A DNA stretch of 64,000 nucleotides from the NCBI RefSeq assembly GCF_003182095.1, contig NZ_QGTJ01000013.1:57217-121216 (forward strand), written 5' to 3'. Position numbers and translations under genes: made by a program. Below, piece by piece: positions 8,757 to 17,005 of this stretch (position 1 is its first letter; the number at the start of each line of letters is the position of its first letter). The notes under the pieces were generated by a model, which was not told where the DNA came from, ran no database searches, and saw only the letters and a list, made by a program, of their open reading frames with translations. Source of the stretch: Plasticicumulans acidivorans (GTDB lineage: Bacteria > Pseudomonadota > Gammaproteobacteria > Competibacterales > Competibacteraceae).

Positions 8757-11561
8757 ATGGACAAGACCTACGAACCGCAGGCCATCGAACAACGCTGGTA
8801 CGAAACCTGGGAGCACCGGGGCAACTTCGCGCCGCAGCAGATGGGCACGGCCGCCGCGCCCTACTGCATCATGCTGCCGCCGCCGAACGTCACCGGCACG
8901 CTGCACATGGGCCACGCCTTCCAGCACACGATCATGGATGCGCTGATCCGCTACCACCGCATGCAGGGCGACAACACGCTGTGGCAGCCGGGCACCGACC
9001 ATGCCGGCATCGCCACGCAGATGGTGGTCGAGCGCCAGCTCAACGCCGAGGGCAAAACCCGTCAGGACCTCGGCCGCGAAGCCTTCCTCGAACGCGTGTG
9101 GGAGTGGAAGGCCTACTCCGGCGACACCATCGGCCGGCAGATGCGCCGCCTCGGCACCTCGCCGGACTGGAGCCGCGAGCGCTTCACGATGGACGAGGGT
9201 CTGTCGGTGGCGGTGCAGGAAGTCTTCGTGCGCCTCTACGACGCCGGCCTGATCTATCGCGGTCAGCGGCTGGTCAACTGGGACCCGGTGCTGCACACGG
9301 CGGTTTCCGACCTCGAAGTCGTCTCCGAGGAGGAGAACGGCTCGATGTGGCTGATCCGCTATCCGCTGGCCGAGGGCGGCGGTGATCTGACCGTCGCCAC
9401 CACCCGCCCGGAAACGCTGCTCGGCGATACCGCGGTCGCCGTCCACCCCGAGGACGAGCGCTACCGCCACCTGATCGGCAAGCACATCCTGCTGCCGCTG
9501 ACCGAGCGCCAGATCCCGATCGTCGCCGACGACTACTGCGACCCGGAATTCGGCACCGGCTGCGTCAAGATCACGCCGGCGCATGACTTCAACGACTACG
9601 CCGTCGGCCAGCGTCACAACCTGCCGCTGATCAACGTGTTCACGGCGGACGCCAGACTCAACGACAACGCCCCCGAGCGCTTGCGCGGCCTCGACCGCTT
9701 CGAGGCACGCAAGCGCGTCGTCGCCGAGCTCGAAGAACTCGGCCTGCTGGTCGAAGTGCGTCCGCACAAGCTGATGGTGCCGCGCGGTGATCGCACCGGC
9801 GCCGTCATCGAGCCCTTCCTCACCGACCAGTGGTACGTCGACCTCACCCGCCAGACGCAGCCCGACGGTCGCCCCGGCGGCTGGAGCGCGATCATCAAGC
9901 CGGCGCTCGACGTGGTCGCCGACGGCCGCGTCAAGTTCGTCCCGGAGAACTGGTCGAAGACCTACAACGAGTGGCTGAACAACATCCAGGACTGGTGCAT
10001 CAGCCGCCAGCTGTGGTGGGGCCACCGCATTCCGGCCTGGTACGACGAGGCCGGCAGGATCTACGTCGCGCGCAGCGAAGCCGAGGCGCGCACGCGCTAC
10101 GGCCTCGGCGCCGAGGTCGTCCTGCGCCAGGACGAGGACGTGCTCGACACCTGGTTCAGCTCGGCGCTGTGGCCGTTCAGCACGCTCGGCTGGCCGAGCG
10201 AAGACGCCTTCCTCAAGACCTTCTACCCGACCAGCGTGCTGGTCACCGGCTTCGACATCATCTTCTTCTGGGTCGCCCGCATGGTGATGACCGGCCTGTA
10301 CTTCATGGACGGCGAGGTGCCGTTCCGCGAGGTCTACATCACCGGCCTGGTGCGCGACGGCGAAGGCCAGAAGATGTCGAAGTCCAAGGGCAACGTGCTC
10401 GACCCGATCGACATCATCGACGGCATCACGCTCGAAGAACTGGTCGCCAAGCGCACCAAGGGCCTGATGAAGCCGCAGGATGCGCCGAAGATCGAAAAGC
10501 GCACGCGCAAGGAATTCCCCGAAGGCATCCGCGCCCACGGCACCGATGCGCTGCGCTTTACCTTCGCGGCGCTGGCCACCAACGGCCGCGACATCAACTT
10601 CGACATGGGCCGCGTCGAGGGCTACCGCAACTTCTGCAACAAGCTGTGGAACGCCGCGCGCTACGTGCTGCTCAACACCGAGGGCCAGGACTGCGGCCAG
10701 ATCGGCAAGTGCGGCTACTCGCTGGCCGACCGCTGGATCGCCTCGCGCCTGCAGGCAACGATCCGCGAGGCGCACGAGGGCATCGACGGCTACCGCTTCG
10801 ACATGGCGGCGAAGGCCATCTACGAGTTCATCTGGAACGAGTACTGCGACTGGTACCTGGAGCTGGCCAAGCCGGTGCTGACCGGCGACGCGCACGAGAT
10901 CCTCAAGCGCGGCACGCGGCGCACGCTGGTGACGGTGCTGGAAACGGTGCTGCGCCTGCTGCACCCGCTGATGCCGTTCATCACCGAGGAGATCTGGCAG
11001 CGCGTGGCACCGCTGGCCGGCGCCGGCGGCGCGACCATCTCGCTGGCCGCCTACCCGCAGGCCGACGTCAACCTGATCGACCTCGATGCCGAGGCCGACA
11101 TCGCCTGGGTGCAGAGCTTCCTCGTCGGCGTGCGCCGCATCCGCGCCGAGCTCAACGTCGCTCCCGGCAAGCCGCTGGCCGTGCTCGCCCGCGGTGGTGA
11201 TGCCGCCGATCAGGAGCGGCTGCAGGCCAACCGCGTGTTCCTCGAAAGCCTCGGCCGCATCGAGTCGATCGCGCTGATCGACGGCGAGGCGCCGGAAGCG
11301 GCGACCACGCTGGTCGGCCACATGGAAATCCTCATCCCGCTCGCCGGGCTGATCGACAAGGACGCCGAGCTCGCCCGTCTGGCCAAGGAAATCGAGCGCA
11401 TCGTCAAGGACATCGCACGCATCGAAGCCAAGCTGGCCAATCCGGCCTTCGCCGACAAGGCGCCGGCCGACATCGTCGCCAAGGAGCGCGAGAAGCTCGA
11501 CGCCCAGCGCGTCGCGCTCGGCAAGCTGCAGGACACGCACGCACGCATGGCGCGGCTGTAA
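8757..11561 (+). CDS. valS: valyl-tRNA synthetase
   Basis: 934 residues, the normal length. The class I HIGH-type motif appears as [12 protein letters not shown] near residues 43-56 and KMSKSKGN near 538-546. The editing (CP1) domain lies between, with [17 protein letters not shown]; the anticodon-binding domain follows, and the C-terminal coiled-coil arm (about 860-934) is complete. It charges tRNA-Val with valine and hydrolyses mischarged threonyl-tRNA. A possible -10 element (TATACT at 8701-8706) lies in the 110-bp leader. A perfect 13-bp hairpin follows the gene. Confidence 0.98.
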   Translation: MDKTYEPQAIEQRWYETWEHRGNFAPQQMGTAAAPYCIMLPPPNVTGTLHMGHAFQHTIMDALIRYHRMQGDNTLWQPGTDHAGIATQMVVERQLNAEGKTRQDLGREAFLERVWEWKAYSGDTIGRQMRRLGTSPDWSRERFTMDEGLSVAVQEVFVRLYDAGLIYRGQRLVNWDPVLHTAVSDLEVVSEEENGSMWLIRYPLAEGGGDLTVATTRPETLLGDTAVAVHPEDERYRHLIGKHILLPLTERQIPIVADDYCDPEFGTGCVKITPAHDFNDYAVGQRHNLPLINVFTADARLNDNAPERLRGLDRFEARKRVVAELEELGLLVEVRPHKLMVPRGDRTGAVIEPFLTDQWYVDLTRQTQPDGRPGGWSAIIKPALDVVADGRVKFVPENWSKTYNEWLNNIQDWCISRQLWWGHRIPAWYDEAGRIYVARSEAEARTRYGLGAEVVLRQDEDVLDTWFSSALWPFSTLGWPSEDAFLKTFYPTSVLVTGFDIIFFWVARMVMTGLYFMDGEVPFREVYITGLVRDGEGQKMSKSKGNVLDPIDIIDGITLEELVAKRTKGLMKPQDAPKIEKRTRKEFPEGIRAHGTDALRFTFAALATNGRDINFDMGRVEGYRNFCNKLWNAARYVLLNTEGQDCGQIGKCGYSLADRWIASRLQATIREAHEGIDGYRFDMAAKAIYEFIWNEYCDWYLELAKPVLTGDAHEILKRGTRRTLVTVLETVLRLLHPLMPFITEEIWQRVAPLAGAGGATISLAAYPQADVNLIDLDAEADIAWVQSFLVGVRRIRAELNVAPGKPLAVLARGGDAADQERLQANRVFLESLGRIESIALIDGEAPEAATTLVGHMEILIPLAGLIDKDAELARLAKEIERIVKDIARIEAKLANPAFADKAPADIVAKEREKLDAQRVALGKLQDTHARMARL

Positions 11562-11582
11562 CACCACGCGCTGCACAGCCCC

Positions 11583-11625
11583 GACGACACCCGCCACGGC
11601 CCGCCCGCGGCGGGTGTCGTCATTC
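11583..11625 (+). terminator. hairpin downstream of valS
   Basis: GACGACACCCGCC at 11583-11595 and GGCGGGTGTCGTC at 11609-11621 are perfect 13-bp arms with a 13-nt loop. The following CATTCTGG is only weakly U-rich, so it is either a strong hairpin-dependent terminator or a 3' stabilising structure. Confidence 0.65.
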
Positions 11626-11694
11626 TGGCGCGCCGTCGTGAGCGTGCCCGGCATCGACTATTGTGCGCATACCGCCCACCCGAGGAGTCCCGCC

Positions 11695-12159
11695 ATGGTC
11701 GCCAGCGTTCTGCGCAACATCACCCTCGATGATTCCCAGCCCAGCGGCATGCTGCCTTACGACAAGAACTGCGTAGCGATGACCTTCTCCCGGCTGCTCG
11801 GTGTCGGCGTCTACGCGACGATCAATTTTTTCCTGCAGAAACAGTGGATCAAGAACGCCAAGGATCTGGAGAACGACAACACCATCGAGCTCGTCATCGG
11901 CAAGCTCGATCTCCAGGAACGCTACAAGAAACAGTCATGGGCGACGGTCAAGACCGGCATGCAGGGCATGCCGGACGGTCGCTATTTCGCCACCAACTGG
12001 GGCATCGAGGACTCGAAGGCCAAGGCCGGACACGCCTTCGCCATCATCAAGAAAGGCGGCGTCGGCGTGGCCGGCAACAATGCCGAGGACACAGACCGGC
12101 CGTATCACTCACAGATCAGCGACAGCCACCTGATCTCGGTGTACGGCCCGATCGGCTGA
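11695..12159 (+). CDS. hypothetical protein with Cys-His-Asn pattern
   Basis: 154 residues from ATG 11695, preceded by GAGGAG. The upstream extension of the frame was rejected because it lacks such a site. I do not recognise a family. There is no signal peptide. A cysteine in DKNCVAMTFSRLLG, a histidine in AGHAFAI and an asparagine in VAGNN occur in the order and local setting seen in papain-like (C39/NlpC-type) thiol hydrolases: helix after Cys, strand after His. That is an inference only. Lysine- and asparagine-rich stretches and less GC-rich codons (for example around 11820) contrast with its neighbours and may indicate acquisition by transfer. It converges with the PEP-CTERM gene, 14 bp apart. 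Confidence 0.6.
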   Translation: MVASVLRNITLDDSQPSGMLPYDKNCVAMTFSRLLGVGVYATINFFLQKQWIKNAKDLENDNTIELVIGKLDLQERYKKQSWATVKTGMQGMPDGRYFATNWGIEDSKAKAGHAFAIIKKGGVGVAGNNAEDTDRPYHSQISDSHLISVYGPIG

Positions 12160-12173
12160 CGCGTCCGCTGCCG

Positions 12174-14198
12174 TCAGCCAGTGCGGCGCCAGCGGCGGCG
12201 CAAGGCCAGCGCGAGCGGCCCGCCGAGACACAGCCACAGCGTCGCCGGCTCCGGCACACGGCTCACCGTCGGTGCCAGCAGATAGGCGAATTCGCCGCTG
12301 AGCAGCGACACGCCGCTGAGCCCGGTGGTGCCGTCCGCAGCGGCGCTGACCAGCAGGTCGGCCTCCGGCACCAGCGTGGCGAAGATGTCGCCACCGAGCA
12401 GCGCATTGAGCACGACGTCACCGCTGCCGCCGAACATGAGCTCGCGCGCATAACCGCCGAGCAACAGTGAACGCATGAAACCGCTGCCGGGCACGGCGGT
12501 TTCGACGCCGAGCTGCGGGTTGAGCAGTGCATCGGCACCGAGGTTGAGCAACAGCAGCAGGTCGAAGCCGGTGAAATCATCGGCATAGCCGGTGACGCCG
12601 AGATCGAGGCGGTACACCGCTGCCCGCGCATCGCCCGGTGCCGCCGAGCGCAGCGCCGCGAAATCGGCCGGATCGAGCAGCGCCTGATCGAGCAGGCCGA
12701 ACAGCTCCGCCCCGCCCTGCAAACCGGGAATGAACGGGGTCGCGGTGCCGCCGGCGTCGACGAACGGATTAGCGCCGCGCAGACCGTCATCACGGCTGAG
12801 GCTCGCCCCCAGACTGATCGGCAGACCGCCGCTGGTATTGCTGGCGAACATCAGGTAGCCGTTGCCGCCGGGATTGCCCGCGCCGCCGCCGGCACCGCCG
12901 GCGGCGTTCACCGTGCTGGCACTTGCCTCCACCACCGAGGCGGCGAGCAGCACGCTGCCACCGGCACCACCGCCACCGGCGCCGCCCGTCGCACCGCTGC
13001 CGCCGCTGCCACCGCTGGCGCCAGCACCACCGTCACCGCCCGCTCCGCGCGGGAACGGCAGCCCGATTGCCGCCTGGCCGTCGCTGCCGCCGCTCCCGGC
13101 ACCGCCTGACAGCCCGCTCTGCCCGGCACTGCCCGGCGTACCGTCGGCACCGCTGACATCGAACAGGCCGCCACTGACGATGCGGCCGTAGGCCGAGATC
13201 GCCAGGGCGCCGCCACCGCCGCCGCCACTGCCACCGTTGCCGCCGCTGCCACCGCTGCCGCCAGCACCGCCGTTGCCACCGCTGCCGCCATCGCCGCCGC
13301 TGACCAGTTCGCTGCCCCAGCCGCCGCCGCCGCCGCCGCCCTGGCCACCACCGCCGCCACCGCTACCGCCCGTGCCACCCTGGCCGCCGCCGCCGCCGCT
13401 GCCACCGCTGAGCAACAGGCCGCCACCGGTATTCAGCCCCCCCGCCCCCGGTGCCCCGTCGACGGCGGAACGACCACTACCGCCGGTACGGCCGGGACTG
13501 CCATCCGTCGCATTGCTGTTGACGGTAAACGTGAAGGCGAAACAGACCCCGGCGACCTCCACCACGCAGTGATTGGTGATATCCGCCCCCGCACCACCGC
13601 TGCCGCCGCCACCACCACCGCCGCCCGAGGCAAATGCCAGTGCGTTGCCGCCCGCCGTGGCCACCGAGTGGATACCGGCGCCGCCGCTGCCACCCGCCAG
13701 GGCCAGCCGCCCGGAGAAGCCGTTGCCGGCACTGTCGCCAGCGGAGCCCGACCCGCCGTCCGAGGCGCTGCCGATGCCGGTCGCGGCACCGCCTGGATTC
13801 CCCTGGCCCAGGCCGCTGCCGCGCGAGCCGCCGGAACCGCCAGCGCCACCGGCCGAGCCGCCGCCGCCAGCGCCACCTCCCGCGCCGGCCTGCTGGCCGC
13901 TGGCCGAGAAATCGATCAGAGCGCCGGCAGCGATATAGGCATCGTTGCCGACGCTGAAGCGCGCACCGCGACTGCCCTGGCCGATGACGGTATCGCCGGC
14001 ATTGAGATGCAGGTCGCCGGCGAAATAGAAGGTGGTGACATTACTGGCGATGCTGCTCGAAAAATCAGTGCCATTGAGCGAGCCGACGGCCAGGCCGCCA
14101 CTGAAAATCTGTCCGCTGTCGGTATCCACGAGATAAGACACGGCGCCAGCCGGTCCCAGGGCAAAACTCAGAGCAAACGCCAAGGCGGTGCGTTTCAT
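12174..14198 (-). CDS. glycine-rich PEP-CTERM sorting domain protein
   Basis: 674 residues. Residues 1-19 are a signal peptide (ends GPAGAVS). Residues about 20-95 look like a beta-helix or polysaccharide-sheath region with NLNAGDTVIG-type turns. Residues about 100-450 are dominated by runs of glycine with serine and alanine (GGSGGSGG-type). Residues about 480-640 are non-repetitive. The C-terminus is a full PEP-CTERM signal: VPEPATLW at about 648-655, a hydrophobic helix, and RRRWRRTG. In this system exosortase EpsH/XrtA removes the signal, and substrates appear in exopolysaccharide matrices. No exosortase lies in the window. The glycine block looks structural, possibly matrix- or surface-forming. 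The 318-bp upstream region holds a candidate sigma-54 promoter. Confidence 0.92.
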   Translation of the reverse strand: MKRTALAFALSFALGPAGAVSYLVDTDSGQIFSGGLAVGSLNGTDFSSSIASNVTTFYFAGDLHLNAGDTVIGQGSRGARFSVGNDAYIAAGALIDFSASGQQAGAGGGAGGGGSAGGAGGSGGSRGSGLGQGNPGGAATGIGSASDGGSGSAGDSAGNGFSGRLALAGGSGGAGIHSVATAGGNALAFASGGGGGGGGSGGAGADITNHCVVEVAGVCFAFTFTVNSNATDGSPGRTGGSGRSAVDGAPGAGGLNTGGGLLLSGGSGGGGGQGGTGGSGGGGGGQGGGGGGGWGSELVSGGDGGSGGNGGAGGSGGSGGNGGSGGGGGGALAISAYGRIVSGGLFDVSGADGTPGSAGQSGLSGGAGSGGSDGQAAIGLPFPRGAGGDGGAGASGGSGGSGATGGAGGGGAGGSVLLAASVVEASASTVNAAGGAGGGAGNPGGNGYLMFASNTSGGLPISLGASLSRDDGLRGANPFVDAGGTATPFIPGLQGGAELFGLLDQALLDPADFAALRSAAPGDARAAVYRLDLGVTGYADDFTGFDLLLLLNLGADALLNPQLGVETAVPGSGFMRSLLLGGYARELMFGGSGDVVLNALLGGDIFATLVPEADLLVSAAADGTTGLSGVSLLSGEFAYLLAPTVSRVPEPATLWLCLGGPLALALRRRWRRTG

Positions 14199-14292
14199 TG
14201 TTGTTCTCCTGATGATCCTCCCCGATCAGCTCCTGGCTCCATGGCTTGCCACCCGCGCGTCATGCTTCCCCGTGCACGCCGCGGCGAAGTCC

Positions 14293-14308
14293 GGCAATTC
14301 CTGCACCA
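14293..14308 (-). promoter_or_regulatory. candidate sigma-54 (RpoN) promoter for the PEP-CTERM gene
   Basis: Read on the minus strand the site is TGGTGCAGGAATTGCC, with the GG (-24) and GC (-12) dinucleotides exactly 10 bases apart and TTGC intact. It lies 95 bp upstream of the start codon. PEP-CTERM genes in other bacteria are known to be driven by RpoN together with PrsK/PrsR. One of the conserved -24 bases (A of TGGCAC) is replaced. Confidence 0.6.
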
Positions 14309-14313
14309 ATACT

Positions 14314-14342
14314 TACAACTCAAAAGTTTTCAGTACGTTGTA
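14314..14342. promoter_or_regulatory. inverted repeat upstream of candidate sigma-54 site
   Basis: TACAAC (14314-14319) and GTTGTA (14337-14342) are perfect complements separated by 17 nt, immediately upstream of the candidate -24 element. A second perfect palindrome, TTGTTAACAA, lies at 14391-14400. Both are where enhancer-binding-protein sites would be expected; neither is matched to a known regulator. Confidence 0.4.
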
Positions 14343-14516
14343 TCGACGAGCAGCAAGTGTCGCCGTCGTCCATGCAAGTTATTGTAAAGATTGTTAACAA
14401 ACGAAAAGGTCGATCGCGCCGCGCGGCGCATGCCATTGCTGCAGCAGCACACGGATGTCGCCGGCGCGCTATGCTGCCGCGACGTTCCTGCCCGACGACA
14501 CTGACACGGATTTCAC

Positions 14517-15119
14517 ATGCGCCCGTTCTGGCGATTCATGACTGACTTTGGCGAAATCGGCCTGCTGCTGCCGTGCTCGCTGGCCTTGTGCACCCTGCTC
14601 TGGCTGCATGGCGCACGACATGCCGTTAAATGGTTTGTGCTGTGCTGGAGCGGCTGTCTCGGCCTGCTGCTGATCGGCAAGCTGCTGCTGATCCCGTGCA
14701 CGATGCACTGGGACCTTGCCCTGCGCAGCCCGAGCGGCCACGCCGGTGCCTCGCTGTTCTTCTATGGCGCCCTCGGCTGGTTGCTGCTGCGCCATGCTCC
14801 GCGCAGCGTGGGCTGGCCGACCGCGCTGCTCGCGGTGCTGCTGATGCTCGGCGTACCGCTGTCGCGGGTCATGCTCGGCATGCACAGCGTCGCGGAAGTC
14901 GTCGCCGGCGTCTGTGTCGGGCTGGGCTGGCTGACGCTGTTCGCCCGTCGCGAATACGGCACGCCGCGGCCGCGGCTGCGCCCGGCCGCGCTCGGTATCG
15001 GCCTGCTCGCCGTCTCGGCACTGGCCTCGGGCGCGCCGCACGTACCGGCCGAGCTGGCGATCCGCGATGCCGCGCACTGGCTGCAGTCGGCCTTCAGCAG
15101 CTGCCGGCTGATTCCCTGA
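14517..15119 (+). CDS. PAP2 family phosphatase
   Basis: 200 residues, with about five membrane helices. The PAP2 phosphatase motifs are present as SPSGHAG near residues 71-77 and SRVMLGMHSVAEVVAG near 119-134, which supply the catalytic histidines and arginine. The first motif (KxxxxxxRP) is poorly conserved: only CTMHWDLALR is seen in its place, so activity is likely but not certain. Enzymes of this fold dephosphorylate undecaprenyl pyrophosphate, phosphatidic acid or similar lipids at the membrane. Twenty bases downstream is the DUF1272 gene on the same strand. Confidence 0.85.
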   Translation: MRPFWRFMTDFGEIGLLLPCSLALCTLLWLHGARHAVKWFVLCWSGCLGLLLIGKLLLIPCTMHWDLALRSPSGHAGASLFFYGALGWLLLRHAPRSVGWPTALLAVLLMLGVPLSRVMLGMHSVAEVVAGVCVGLGWLTLFARREYGTPRPRLRPAALGIGLLAVSALASGAPHVPAELAIRDAAHWLQSAFSSCRLIP

Positions 15120-15139
15120 AACACCGTGGAGACACCGCC

Positions 15140-15388
15140 ATGCTCGAACTGCGCCCGAACTGCGAATGCTGTGACCGCGATCTGCCGCCCGATGCCGAGG
15201 ACGCGCTGATCTGCTCGTTCGAGTGCACCTTCTGCGCCGACTGCGCCGAGCAGGTCCTGCACGGCGTCTGTCCGAACTGCGGCGGCGAACTGGTGCGCCG
15301 CCCGCGCCGGCCGGTGGCCAAGCTGGCGGCCAATCCACCCTCGACCCTGCGCGTGCTCAAGGCCGGCGGCTGCCGGCCGGCTGCCTGA
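15140..15388 (+). CDS. DUF1272 cysteine-rich protein
   Basis: 82 residues from ATG 15140, with GTGGAG upstream. Nine cysteines (C8, C10, C11, C25, C29, C32, C35, C44, C47) occur in CxCC, CxxxCxxCxxC and CPNC patterns, the DUF1272 arrangement and almost certainly a zinc-binding fold. The C-terminal part (after about residue 52) is basic and proline-rich. The family has no known function. A longer frame covers it, but the domain begins exactly at MLELRPNCECC, which sets the start. Confidence 0.85.
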   Translation: MLELRPNCECCDRDLPPDAEDALICSFECTFCADCAEQVLHGVCPNCGGELVRRPRRPVAKLAANPPSTLRVLKAGGCRPAA

Positions 15389-15408
15389 ACAGCGTCTGCT
15401 CCAGCGGC

Positions 15409-16332
15409 CTACAGCAGCACGCCGTCGACCGGACGCACCGCTGCCGGGCGCTCACGCTCGCCGAGCAGTTCGCGCAGGTCGGCTTCGATGGTGGTGCTGA
15501 TCGCGGTCAGCGGCAGATCGTTGGGCAGCTCACCGAAAGGCTCCTCGATCTGCTCGCCGAGCGCATCGAGGCCGAAGAAGGTATAGGCCAGTACCAGCAC
15601 CACCAGCGGCGTCAGCCAGCCGACGCTGTCGACCAGGCCGAACGGCAGCATCAGGCAGTAGACGTGCACGGTGCGGTGCAGCAGCAGGCGGTACGGATAC
15701 GGAATCGGCGTGTTGCGGATACGCTCGCAGGCGCCGAGCACGTGACCGAGCGAGACCAGGCTGGTTTCGACGCTGGTGGCCAGCATCGGCTCCAGGCGCC
15801 CGTCACGGCGGGCGGCGTGGATGCCGTCGCCCAGCTGCTGCAGCAGCGCCAGCGGCACATTGTGCGCCAGCGCCGTGCGCGCCGCCCGTTCACCGCCGAG
15901 GATGCGTTCGAGATCGGGCAGCGGATCGCCGCCGCGCAGGTGGTGGCGCAGGGCATGGACGAAGGCGATCGTCGTGTGCACCAGCGCCGGACGGTCGTCG
16001 GCACCCTGTGCCGGCGCCGCCACCGTGTTGAGGATCTGCCGGGTCAGCGTGCGCGCACTGATCAGCAGCTCTCCCCACAGCGTGCGCCCCTCCCAGAAAC
16101 GCGCGTAGCTGGCGTTGTTGCGAAAGCCGAGGAAGATCGCCAGCGTCAGGCCGAGCAGGCTCAGCGGCGTCACCGTCAGCGAGGTGCCGAACGGCAGCAC
16201 GCTGGCATGCAGCACCGTCACCAGCGTCGCCAGGGCCGTGGTCAGCAGCAGCGGCCGCAGGATGAACTGCACGATCGAGCCGCGCAGGCGAAACAGCACA
16301 TCGAAGCCGTTCGGGGTGTTCAGGACGATCAT
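15409..16332 (-). CDS. bestrophin-like (UPF0187) membrane channel protein
   Basis: 307 residues from ATG 16332 (MIVLNTPNGFDVLFRLRGSI), which has GGAGCGAG in front; eight further upstream residues are possible. There are membrane helices near residues 20-50 and 200-240. The family block FLGFRNNASYARFWEGRTLWG is split here as LAIFLGFRNNASY and ARFWEGRTLWG, and the later LPFGLVDSVGWLTPLVV is also typical. Bacterial bestrophins are pentameric ion channels of the inner membrane; the bacterial members studied differ in ion preference, so selectivity is not assigned. Confidence 0.88.
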   Translation of the reverse strand: MIVLNTPNGFDVLFRLRGSIVQFILRPLLLTTALATLVTVLHASVLPFGTSLTVTPLSLLGLTLAIFLGFRNNASYARFWEGRTLWGELLISARTLTRQILNTVAAPAQGADDRPALVHTTIAFVHALRHHLRGGDPLPDLERILGGERAARTALAHNVPLALLQQLGDGIHAARRDGRLEPMLATSVETSLVSLGHVLGACERIRNTPIPYPYRLLLHRTVHVYCLMLPFGLVDSVGWLTPLVVLVLAYTFFGLDALGEQIEEPFGELPNDLPLTAISTTIEADLRELLGERERPAAVRPVDGVLL

Positions 16333-16396
16333 CAGCTCGCTCCGCGCCGACACCACGACGGCTCGGCGACACAGGGCCGCGCAGTATAGCGGCGCC

Positions 16397-17005
16397 TCAG
16401 CACCAGCCGCGTTCGAGCACGTAGCGCACCAGCGCCGCGGCGCAGTCGAGGTCGAGCTTGCGCATGATGTTGAGCCGGTGCGTTTCCACCGTGCGCGCGC
16501 TCAGGCTGAGCTGCTCGGCGATCTGGCGGTTGCTCAGGCCGCGCCCGATCAGCGTGGCGATCTCGCGTTCGCGCGGCGTCAGCTCGACGGCGGCATTGCG
16601 CTGCAGTCCGGCCGGCGCCTGGAAGCCGGCGCCGGCCAGCACCGCCTCGATGGCCTCGACGATGGCCTCGGCCGGCGCGTCCTTGAGCACGTAGCCGCGG
16701 GCACCGGCACTGGCGGCCTCGGCGACGTAGCCGGCGTCCTCGTGCATGGTCAGGATCAGCACCGGCAGACCGGGATGCGCGGCGAGCAGGCGGCGCGTCG
16801 CTTCCAGACCGTTGATGCCACGCATGGCGATGTCCATCAGCACCAGATCGGGCCGTTGTTCGGCGACCGCGGCCAGCGCGCCGGCGGCGTCACCGGCTTC
16901 GGCGACGACACGATAACGGGCGCCAGCTTCGAGCCGCGCACGCAGACCGTCGCGCACCAGCGGGTGATCATCGACCAGCAGCAGGCGCACGGTGGAATCG
17001 CTCAT
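16397..17005 (-). CDS. NarL/FixJ-family response regulator
   Basis: 202 residues from ATG 17005, which overlaps the kinase stop as TGATG. The receiver domain (about 6-120) has LLVDDHPLVRDGLRA and the phosphoacceptor aspartate in LVLMDIAMRG. The LuxR-type helix-turn-helix (about 140-200) has LTPREREIATLIGRGLSNRQIAEQLS, cut here into LTPREREIATL and GLSNRQIAEQL. It pairs with the histidine kinase upstream. Its likely target is the divergent cstA operon, because a perfect inverted repeat lies just before cstA; this is inferred from position only. Confidence 0.92.
   Translation of the reverse strand: MSDSTVRLLLVDDHPLVRDGLRARLEAGARYRVVAEAGDAAGALAAVAEQRPDLVLMDIAMRGINGLEATRRLLAAHPGLPVLILTMHEDAGYVAEAASAGARGYVLKDAPAEAIVEAIEAVLAGAGFQAPAGLQRNAAVELTPREREIATLIGRGLSNRQIAEQLSLSARTVETHRLNIMRKLDLDCAAALVRYVLERGWC

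Larger units (their letters stand above)
14199..14516. other. 318-bp divergent intergenic control region
   Basis: Gene-free stretch between the PEP-CTERM gene (minus strand) and the PAP2 gene (plus strand). The part at 14309-14400 is clearly A+T-richer than its surroundings. It holds a candidate sigma-54 promoter, a TACAAC-N17-GTTGTA inverted repeat and a perfect TTGTTAACAA palindrome, listed separately. No small open frame with a convincing start was seen. Confidence 0.6.

Noticed and set aside
8700..11654. 984-codon open frame on the minus strand opposite valS
   Set aside because: It mirrors the valS codons; its protein is Arg/Gly/Ala-rich with no family motif. Such antisense frames are common in GC-rich genes.
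12850..13900. repetitive CCGCCGCCACCG-type tracts that could look like a repeat array
   Set aside because: They are the codons of the glycine-rich block in the PEP-CTERM gene; unit length varies and there are no unique spacers, so it is not a CRISPR.
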